Below, one piece after another: positions 4,730 through 10,417 of a DNA stretch of 10,417 nucleotides (the first letter of the stretch is position 1; every line of letters starts with the position of its first letter). The DNA lies in the NCBI GenBank assembly GCA_043769005.1, contig JAYVJV010000212.1, forward strand, positions 1 through 10,417. The letters are read 5' to 3'. Source of the DNA: JAAFIP01 sp043769005 (GTDB lineage Bacteria > Pseudomonadota > Gammaproteobacteria > Burkholderiales > Burkholderiaceae_C). The position numbers were made by a program, and so were the translations under genes. Below the pieces are notes generated by a model that was given only the letters and a program-made list of their open reading frames with translations, did not search any database and had not been told where the DNA came from.

Positions 4730-5434
4730 CTACACCGCACAGTATTTTTCCTGAATCTCGGTATCCGCCAGCAAATCTTTCGCCTTGCCGTGGTGCACGA
4801 TCTGACCTTGGTCCAGGATGTAGGCGCGGTCAGAGATGCCCAGGGCGCGTTCTACGTTTTGCTCTACCAGCAAGATGGTGACGCCTTGGCTGCGCATGTT
4901 GGCAAACAGCGCAAACATCTCGTCCACCAGGATGGGCATGATGCCTTCGGACGGTTCGTCCAGCAGGATCATGCAGGGCTTGGCCATCATGGCGCGGGCA
5001 ATCGCCAGCATTTGCTGCTCGCCACCCGATAGCGAGCTACCGTCCTGGTGCAGGCGCTCTTTGAGGCGCGGGAAGGTTTGGGCAATCTCGTCGACCATGG
5101 CGTTCATGTCGCCGCGCTGCTTGCTGGCGATCAGCCCGAGCTGCAAGTTCTCCAGCACGCTCAGGCTGGCGACGATGCGGCGGTCTTCGGGCACGTAGGC
5201 CAAGCCTTTATGAAAACGCTCATGGGTTTTGAGCGGCAGCATGTCTTGCCCGTCAAATACTACGCGCCCGCTGCATTTGTCCAGCAGGCCCATGATGGTG
5301 CGCAAGGTGGTGGTTTTGCCCGCACCGTTGCGGCCCATCAGGGTGACGATCTCGCCCTGCTTGACTTCAAAATCCAGGCCCTGAACGACGTGGCTGCGGT
5401 CGTACCAGGCGTTGAGTTGTTCTACTTTGAGCAT
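4730..5434 (-). CDS. livF: HAAT-family ABC transporter ATP-binding protein LivF
   Basis: This gene encodes 234 residues, normal for LivF. Walker A is GRNGAGKT (34-41), the Q-loop/PEDR stretch typical of LivF is at 80-86 (YVPEDRR), the ABC signature LSGGEQ is at 135-140, and Walker B with catalytic Glu, MILLDEP, is at 155-161. The family's VEQN replaces the usual switch His at 190-193. One of two ATPases driving the LivHM permease at the cytoplasmic face. The start has no good Shine-Dalgarno but lies five bases behind the livG stop, so translation is probably coupled. It is the last gene of the operon. Its C-terminus (EIQEKYCAV) resembles LivF proteins of aromatic-acid transport clusters, though substrate cannot be read from an ATPase. 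Confidence 0.93.
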   Translation of the reverse strand: MLKVEQLNAWYDRSHVVQGLDFEVKQGEIVTLMGRNGAGKTTTLRTIMGLLDKCSGRVVFDGQDMLPLKTHERFHKGLAYVPEDRRIVASLSVLENLQLGLIASKQRGDMNAMVDEIAQTFPRLKERLHQDGSSLSGGEQQMLAIARAMMAKPCMILLDEPSEGIMPILVDEMFALFANMRSQGVTILLVEQNVERALGISDRAYILDQGQIVHHGKAKDLLADTEIQEKYCAV

Positions 5435-5439
5435 GGTGT

Positions 5440-6186
5440 TTAGTTTTGACCCAAGTACACGCGCTTGACTTCGGCGTTGCTTTTAATTTCGTCGGGTGTG
5501 CCCTCGGCCAGCAGCTCGCCGTGGTGCAGCACCAAGAGGCGTTTGCACAGGCCCATCACCAGCTTCATTTTGTGCTCCACCAGAATAATGGTGCGCTCGG
5601 TGGCTAGCTGGGTAATCAGGTCCATCATCACCATGGTCTCCTGCGGCGACATGCCTGCGGTGGGCTCATCCATCAGCAGCAGCTTAGGCTGGCAGGCCAG
5701 GGCCATAGCGACTTCGAGTGAGCGTTGTTGGCCGTGGGCCATATCGCCAGAGAGTTTGTTGCGGCTACCCTGCAGGCCTACGCGCGCCAGCAGGGCATCG
5801 GCGCGGTCATTCAATTCGCCATAGCTGCCGCGCGGTTTGAATATTTGGTAGCGTGCGCTTTGCATTTGCAGCGCCACGCGCACGTTCTCGTGGGCGCTGA
5901 GCTGCTTGAACACGTTGGTGATCTGAAAGCTTTTGGCAATGCCCCGGCGTGCGTAGTCGTGCTGGGCAAGGTGCGTAGTGTCTTGGCCTTCAAACAGCAC
6001 CTGGCCCTGGCTGGGCGGTATGCCGCCGCTGATGACGTTGAAAAACGTGCTCTTGCCTGCACCGTTGGGGCCGATGATGGCCGTCAACTCGCCGCTGTAA
6101 AAACGGGTGCTGATATTGTGCAGCGCCTGGAATTTACCGAAGTAACGCGAGACGGCGGTGACTTCAAGGATCGGGGTTGCACTCAT
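5440..6186 (-). CDS. livG: HAAT-family ABC transporter ATP-binding protein LivG
   Basis: This gene encodes 248 residues. The ATG at 6186 is chosen because it overlaps the livM stop as ATGA, has AAGGGGG five bases upstream, and the family's N-terminus (ILEVTAVSRYFGKFQAL) follows directly. Walker A GPNGAGKS (39-46), Q-loop FQITNVF (87-93), signature MAHGQQR (149-155), Walker B LLLMDEP (169-175), switch His205 in VEH, and the LivG-type C-terminus ending VYLGQ. The signature differs from the common LSYGQQR but keeps Gly-Gln-Gln. It forms the ATPase heterodimer with LivF. Confidence 0.93.
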   Translation of the reverse strand: MSATPILEVTAVSRYFGKFQALHNISTRFYSGELTAIIGPNGAGKSTFFNVISGGIPPSQGQVLFEGQDTTHLAQHDYARRGIAKSFQITNVFKQLSAHENVRVALQMQSARYQIFKPRGSYGELNDRADALLARVGLQGSRNKLSGDMAHGQQRSLEVAMALACQPKLLLMDEPTAGMSPQETMVMMDLITQLATERTIILVEHKMKLVMGLCKRLLVLHHGELLAEGTPDEIKSNAEVKRVYLGQN

Positions 6187-7166
6187 GCGGCCCCCTTGAT
6201 TTTTTGCTGCCAGCGGCTGGTCCACTCCAGCACCGTGCCCCAGATTCCTTTGGGGAAAAACAAAACAAAAAACATAAAGATCACACCCGTCACCGCCATC
6301 CAGTATTTGGTGATGTTGGTCACCACGTCTTCCAGATACAGGAATACCGCTGCACCGACAAACGGCCCCATAAACGTGCCCATGCCGCCCAGCAGGCACA
6401 TCATGACGGCGTGGCCCGATTGCAGGTAGTGCAGCGAATCAATCGGCACAATGGACAGATGCAAGGCCCGCAGCGCACCGGCCAGGCCGCAAATGGCGGC
6501 AGACAGCACAAACACCAGCAGTTTGCTGCGGGCTACGTCGTAGCCGCAAGCGGCAGCGCGCTTTTCGTTCTCGCGGATGGCCTCGATCACCGCGCCAAAG
6601 GGTGAGCTGAGAATGCGCGAGACAAACCACAGCGCCAGCGCCACAAACACCAAAATCACATAGTATTTATTCAGCGGGTTCATAAAGTCGATGCTGATAC
6701 CGGGCAGGTTGATGGTCTCCACCTTCACACCACGCAAGCCGTTCTCGCCACCCGTCCAGTCGTCGGCTTTGTAAAAGGCGTAGTAGACAATTTGCGCCAA
6801 GGCCAGGGTGACCATGGAGAAATAAATGCCGCGCGTGCGAATGGCCACATAGCCAATCACCAAACCCGCAAAGCAAGAAGCCGCCACACCGACCAGAATG
6901 GCGGCCCACCAGGGCCAGCCTGCGTGCACCACCACTATGCCCGCCAGATAGCTGCCCACCCCTAAAAAGGCGGCGTGGCCAAACGACAGCATGCCGGTGT
7001 AGCCAAACAGCAGGTTAAACCCCACGGCGTACAAACCAAAGATCAAAATGTTGACCGCCAAGGCCTCATAGGGCATGAGGAAGGGGAAGACCATTAAAAA
7101 TGCCACCGTGGCCGCTACCCGGTGGCGGCGGATCGCGTCGATGGCGTTGCTGATGTGGTGCTGCAT
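6183..7166 (-). CDS. livM: HAAT-family ABC transporter permease LivM
   Basis: This gene encodes 327 residues, multi-spanning. The family core NLLFGYTGMLSFGHAAFLGVGSY is at about residues 51-73. The cytoplasmic EAA-like coupling loop, which docks on the ATPases, is at about 190-220 (AIRENEKRAAACGYDVARSK). GGMGTFMGPFVGA near 255-267 and the C-terminal FPKGIWG are also LivM landmarks. A short hydrophilic N-terminus (IRRHR) precedes the first membrane segment. It starts 15 bases after livH with only a weak ribosome-binding site, and overlaps livG by four bases. It forms the inner-membrane translocation path with LivH. Confidence 0.93.
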   Translation of the reverse strand: MQHHISNAIDAIRRHRVAATVAFLMVFPFLMPYEALAVNILIFGLYAVGFNLLFGYTGMLSFGHAAFLGVGSYLAGIVVVHAGWPWWAAILVGVAASCFAGLVIGYVAIRTRGIYFSMVTLALAQIVYYAFYKADDWTGGENGLRGVKVETINLPGISIDFMNPLNKYYVILVFVALALWFVSRILSSPFGAVIEAIRENEKRAAACGYDVARSKLLVFVLSAAICGLAGALRALHLSIVPIDSLHYLQSGHAVMMCLLGGMGTFMGPFVGAAVFLYLEDVVTNITKYWMAVTGVIFMFFVLFFPKGIWGTVLEWTSRWQQKIKGAA

Positions 7167-7181
7167 AGTAGGGTGGGTGCC

Positions 7182-8066
7182 TTAACTCATCAAACCGGCT
7201 TTGCCGAAAAAACCCTGCGGACGAATCAGCAGCACGACCGCCATCAAGACAAAGATGGACATCTCGGCATAGGCCGGTGCAAACAGCGATGTCATGGCAA
7301 ACACAATGCCGACCAACAATCCCGCGATGACTGCACCGGGCAGCGAGCCCATGCCGCCCACCACCGTCACCACAAAAGACTCCGCCAATATCGGTATGCC
7401 CATCTCCGGGTTGACCGCCCGGGTGGGCGCGGCCAGCAGGCCCGACAGGCCTGCAATGGCGGTGCCAATGCCAAACACCATGAGCCACACTTTGGAAATA
7501 TCGACACCCAGTACCTTGACGATTTCCGGGTCACGCGAGCCTGCGCGGATGATCAGGCCAAAGCGGGTTTTCTCAATAAAAAGCCACAAACCTATCACAA
7601 TCACTGCGGTAGCTGCTATCAAAAACAAACGGTACAGGGGAAAGTGACCAAAGCCTAAGTTCACCGCACCGCGCAGCTCGGGCGGTGTGGAGCTGGGCAC
7701 ACCTTCAATGCCAAAGACAAAGCGCATCGCTTCGATCATCACGTAAGACAGACCAAAAGTGAGCAAGAGCGGGTAGTCAATGCCGCGCCCATACAGGGGG
7801 CGCACCAGAAACCGCTCGCACAGCAGGCCTAGACTGCCCACGACCAACGGCACCAAAATCAAACTGAACCAGAAGCTGCCCGTCAAGGCCATGAAGTACA
7901 CGCCCAGGAATGCGCCCACCATGAAAAACGCACCGTGGGCAAAATTGACCACGGTGAGCATGCCAAAGATAAGCGACAGGCCCACCGCCAAGAGCGCATA
8001 GACAGCGCCCAGGGCGATCCCCGTCATCAACTGCAGCGCGAACAGGTTCAGAGTGATATCAACCAT
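7182..8066 (-). CDS. livH: HAAT-family ABC transporter permease LivH
   Basis: This gene encodes 294 residues, typical length. The signature GAVYALLAVGLSLIFGMLTVVNFAHGAFFMVGA (about residues 20-52, in family-typical blocks) marks LivH. The coupling loop GSRDPEIVKVLGVDISKVW is at about 176-194. GGMGSLPGAVIAGLLVG and the C-terminal RPQGFFGKAGL are conserved. There is an unusual 26-residue hydrophilic loop near residues 115-135 (EGVPSSTPPELRG), commonly present in this permease class. It begins 12 bases behind the binding-protein stop, with a poor Shine-Dalgarno, consistent with coupling. Partner of LivM. Confidence 0.93.
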   Translation of the reverse strand: MVDITLNLFALQLMTGIALGAVYALLAVGLSLIFGMLTVVNFAHGAFFMVGAFLGVYFMALTGSFWFSLILVPLVVGSLGLLCERFLVRPLYGRGIDYPLLLTFGLSYVMIEAMRFVFGIEGVPSSTPPELRGAVNLGFGHFPLYRLFLIAATAVIVIGLWLFIEKTRFGLIIRAGSRDPEIVKVLGVDISKVWLMVFGIGTAIAGLSGLLAAPTRAVNPEMGIPILAESFVVTVVGGMGSLPGAVIAGLLVGIVFAMTSLFAPAYAEMSIFVLMAVVLLIRPQGFFGKAGLMS

Positions 8067-8078
8067 GCAACTGTCTTA

Positions 8079-9326
8079 TCAAGTGCTAATTTTGTGGCCC
8101 AGCTCGTCGCAGGTGCGCAGGTTTTTCTCGTTGGAGTCCTCTATCGACAGTACATTGAAGACATCGTATTTGTCTTTCATGTTTTTCGATTTGGATTCGA
8201 CAATGATGACCGACTGGACCGACTGGTGGTCGCACTTGCGGTAGGCCTGGTCGCCCTTGTACCAGTTGTAGCGCAACTGGCGCAGCGCAATGCTGACCTT
8301 GAGCGACTCGGTGGATTTGGCATCGCGCACGGCTTGCAGCACACTGCGCACCCCAGCGTAGCCCAGCGCGCCGTAGTCTGATGGCACCGCACCGCCGTGG
8401 GCCTTGCGAAACTTGTCGTTGAAGGCTTTGGCCGAAGGAATTTTGTCTTCCATACCCCAGTAGTACGAGGTGCCGCCAATCAGGCCGTCAAAGGCCTCAG
8501 CGCCGCCTGCCTGGCGCGCGGTGTACAGCAGCACGGGGGTAATGACCTTCATGTTGGCCTTCAAACCAAAATCGGTGATCTGTTTGGCGGCGTTCACCAG
8601 GTCGCGGCCAAAGCTGCACAGCACCAGCACATCGGGCTTGGCCGCCTGGATGCGTGGCAGGAAAGAGGAAAAATCTGCCGTGCCCAGCGGGTGGCGAATA
8701 TCGGCTACGGTTTGCATGCCATAGGCCTGGCCCACGCGCTGAAAGCCGCGCACCATCTCGTGGCCGTAGGCGTAGTCGGCGGTTAGTAGCGCCATCTTTT
8801 TGCCAAACTTGGGGAAGGCATAGCGCCCGACAGCGCCTGCGGTGAGGTGCGGTGTGAGTGCCTCGTGGAAGGTGTACATCGACCAGTCTTTGGCTTCGTT
8901 GATGGCGTCAGACTGGCTGATGGAGTTGAAAATAATCTTGCGGTCGCGGCACACGGCGTTGATCGACAACTGGGTGGCCGCCGACAGCGACCCGACGACA
9001 AAATCGACCTTGTCTTTTTCGATCAGTTCCAGCGTACGTGTGGCTGCCTCGCCAGGGTTGAGTTTGTCGTCACGCACCAGCAGTTCGGCCTTGCGGCCGT
9101 TGTAGCCGCCGCCATCGTTAAATTCTTTGACGGCAATTTCGGCGCAACGCACCTGGTCTTGCGCCTCGGCAGAAAAAGCGCCAGTGAGTGGCACCGGAAA
9201 ACCAATTTTGATGGGCGTAGTTTGCGCCTGCACGATATTGAACAAAGCAGGAGTGACTGCGACGGCAGCGCCCCCTACCAGCAAGGAACGGCGGCCATTG
9301 TTTACGCGGGTTGGATGGTCATTCAT
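8079..9326 (-). CDS. Periplasmic substrate-binding protein of the HAAT transporter
   Basis: This gene encodes 415 residues. GGAG six bases upstream supports the ATG at 9326. The signal peptide contains GRRSLL at 11-16 and a mild hydrophobic core, with cleavage near VQA-Q (residue 34); the Arg pair suggests Tat export, though Sec is possible. The mature protein starts PIKIGFPVPLTGAFSAEAQDQ, the classic type-I periplasmic binding fold (PF13458 type), with two lobes linked by three hinge strands. GSLSAATQLSINAV at about 117-130 lines the usual ligand pocket. The C-terminal 80 residues (YNWYKGDQAYRKCDHQSVQS and a Lys-rich, Cys-containing tail) match the branch of binding proteins found beside aromatic-degradation genes more than LivJ/LivK, so I give no livK symbol. 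First transporter gene, 44 bases behind the monooxygenase; the ligand is probably an aromatic or heteroaromatic acid (inference). Confidence 0.9.
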   Translation of the reverse strand: MNDHPTRVNNGRRSLLVGGAAVAVTPALFNIVQAQTTPIKIGFPVPLTGAFSAEAQDQVRCAEIAVKEFNDGGGYNGRKAELLVRDDKLNPGEAATRTLELIEKDKVDFVVGSLSAATQLSINAVCRDRKIIFNSISQSDAINEAKDWSMYTFHEALTPHLTAGAVGRYAFPKFGKKMALLTADYAYGHEMVRGFQRVGQAYGMQTVADIRHPLGTADFSSFLPRIQAAKPDVLVLCSFGRDLVNAAKQITDFGLKANMKVITPVLLYTARQAGGAEAFDGLIGGTSYYWGMEDKIPSAKAFNDKFRKAHGGAVPSDYGALGYAGVRSVLQAVRDAKSTESLKVSIALRQLRYNWYKGDQAYRKCDHQSVQSVIIVESKSKNMKDKYDVFNVLSIEDSNEKNLRTCDELGHKIST

Positions 9327-9370
9327 ACAAATCTCCAGGGTTGGTTAATGGTAAAAAGGAACAGGGAACT

Positions 9371-10417
9371 TCAGTGCACCGATGCAGGAGTTCCTGCATG
9401 GGCGCTAGGTTTGGACAGATCAATTGCGGTTTCCAGCATGACACTGCGGGCATCGCGTGCTTGCACGGTGATGTGCGACCCAGGCTGCTGACCCAGCGCC
9501 TGCATATATGCGCCCAATGCGCGGCCACGCTGCACTACTGCCATACAGGGCGCTAAACGCATCTGCTCATAGGCCAGCAAAGCCTGCGCAGTAGCTCCGT
9601 GGGCAGCTATGCTCTCGGCCAATGCCATTGCATCTTCTGCGGCCTTGGTCACACCCATGCCTACATGCGGGCGGGCGACAAAGGCCGCATCGCCCAGCAA
9701 GGCCACGCGCTCAAAGGCCAGGCGAGTGCTGGCGCAATCGTAGATAGGCTGCAAAAAGGGCTGCGCGGTTTTCTCCAGCATTTCGGCAAACTGCGGAGCC
9801 AACCGCTCACGGGCGATTTGCCGCACCTGCGCCACGTGCTGCCAGGCCACTTTATTGGGCGAAATACCCAGCGGGTAGTGCTGGCCGTCGGCATCGGTCA
9901 TCAGTGCGGTGAGCTCATCATGTTCATTGGCCGGGCGGTACCAGACAAAGTTGTAGCGGCGCTGACCGCGCGCGGTGGCATTGCCTGCGCCTGCCACCGG
10001 GTAGCCAATCAGTTGCTCGCCGGGTGGCACGCCAAAGCCAAAGGTATCAAACACCGTTTTTAAAGTCCACTGCGACAGCACGGCTTCGTCGCACACGCCG
10101 CGCCAGGCCACATAGCCTGCGTACTGCGGTTGCACATCGGGCAAATGCTGGGCGCGCACGGTAGAGCGGATGCCGTCCGCAGCCACCACCAAATCTGCTT
10201 CAAAACTGCGGCCATCTTCGCACTGCACACGTGCGCCGCGCTCGTTTTGCGAAACCTGGGTGACGGCGGCGTTATACACATAGCGCTTGGCATCGAACAC
10301 CGAGGACAGCATGTCGTACAGGCGGCTCCAGGAGGTGAGCACCTGCGAGATATGCGCATGCTCTACCACTGCGCCATCACGCGCCAACACCACACGCTCG
10401 GTGACGGCCACGCCCAA
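9371..10417 (-). CDS. FAD-dependent aromatic-ring monooxygenase (DHPH/salicylate hydroxylase branch), 5' end missing
   Basis: 348 C-terminal residues are visible; the N-terminal dinucleotide fold (GxGxxG) lies outside the window, probably 40-60 residues. Seen here: TSWSRLYDML (28-37), the DG motif ADLVVAADGIRSTVR (74-88), YAGYVAWRG (99-107), YNFVWYRP (155-162), and the GD motif VALLGDAAFVARPHVGMGVTKAAEDA (238-263), which binds the FAD ribose and pyrophosphate. These match PF01494 group A flavin hydroxylases. The combination YAGYVAWRG, F/W-VWYR and RPHxGMG-TKAAEDA is what I remember for 2,6-dihydroxypyridine 3-monooxygenase and its relatives. The enzyme would use NAD(P)H and O2 to hydroxylate an aromatic or pyridine ring in the cytoplasm. 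It is followed after 44 bases by the binding-protein gene, so uptake and first catabolic step are probably co-transcribed. The exact substrate cannot be named. Confidence 0.88.
   Translation of the reverse strand: MGVAVTERVVLARDGAVVEHAHISQVLTSWSRLYDMLSSVFDAKRYVYNAAVTQVSQNERGARVQCEDGRSFEADLVVAADGIRSTVRAQHLPDVQPQYAGYVAWRGVCDEAVLSQWTLKTVFDTFGFGVPPGEQLIGYPVAGAGNATARGQRRYNFVWYRPANEHDELTALMTDADGQHYPLGISPNKVAWQHVAQVRQIARERLAPQFAEMLEKTAQPFLQPIYDCASTRLAFERVALLGDAAFVARPHVGMGVTKAAEDAMALAESIAAHGATAQALLAYEQMRLAPCMAVVQRGRALGAYMQALGQQPGSHITVQARDARSVMLETAIDLSKPSAHAGTPASVH

Noticed and set aside
5725..6429. 234-codon open frame on the + strand across livG and livM
   Set aside because: It is antisense to two unmistakable transporter genes, and its translation has no recognisable domain.
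7610..7626. GTAGCTGCTATCAAAAA inside livH, reminiscent of the repeat
   Set aside because: It encodes a normal LivH membrane stretch (LIAATAVIVIG), and the match covers only the GCTATCAAA block.
1..10417. Search by eye for CRISPR arrays, tRNA/rRNA genes, insertion sequences and attachment sites
   Set aside because: No regularly spaced direct repeats, tRNA-like cloverleaf, transposase or integrase coding sequence was found.

Overview
The window looks like a chromosomal segment of a high-GC betaproteobacterium, most likely Burkholderiales, family Comamonadaceae (Rhodoferax/Polaromonas/Acidovorax type). This rests on codon use, on the mix of families (orphan TAXI protein, HAAT transporter coupled to a flavin monooxygenase), and on a short AT-rich intergenic repeat that I recall from that family. 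There is no rRNA, tRNA, CRISPR array, transposase or phage gene.

Left part (1-2924, + strand): a compact three-gene envelope cluster encodes a predicted beta-barrel outer-membrane protein (127-786), an exported heavy-metal-associated (HMA, MerP-like) protein (800-1150) and a MerT-like inner-membrane protein with two cysteine pairs (1147-1557, GTG start overlapping the previous stop). Together they could carry a soft metal across the periplasm, but no merR, merA or P-type ATPase is present. A TAXI-family solute-binding protein anchored by two membrane segments (1590-2924) follows. It has no TRAP permease beside it and no convincing Shine-Dalgarno.

Middle part (3006-4640): a DUF433/DUF5615 toxin-antitoxin-like pair and a 50-residue membrane protein lie on the - strand. 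A SRAP (YedK/HMCES-type) DNA-protein crosslink protein lies on the + strand. The antitoxin gene and the small membrane gene carry the same promoter/ribosome-binding layout.

Right part (4730-10417, - strand): a tightly packed operon reads, in transcription order, FAD monooxygenase (its 5' end lies outside the window), periplasmic binding protein, livH, livM, livG, livF. The monooxygenase resembles the 2,6-dihydroxypyridine/salicylate hydroxylase branch, so the transporter probably imports an aromatic or N-heterocyclic substrate rather than branched-chain amino acids.

The most unusual signal is a dispersed repeat. Two intergenic copies (3674-3724 and 4675-4725, 36 of 51 bases identical without gaps) sit directly behind the stop codons of - strand genes. 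A third copy (821-863, about 35 of 43 bases matching the reverse complement of the second) lies inside the HMA gene and encodes most of the hydrophobic core of its signal peptide. This looks like an intergenic repeat recruited into a protein-export signal.
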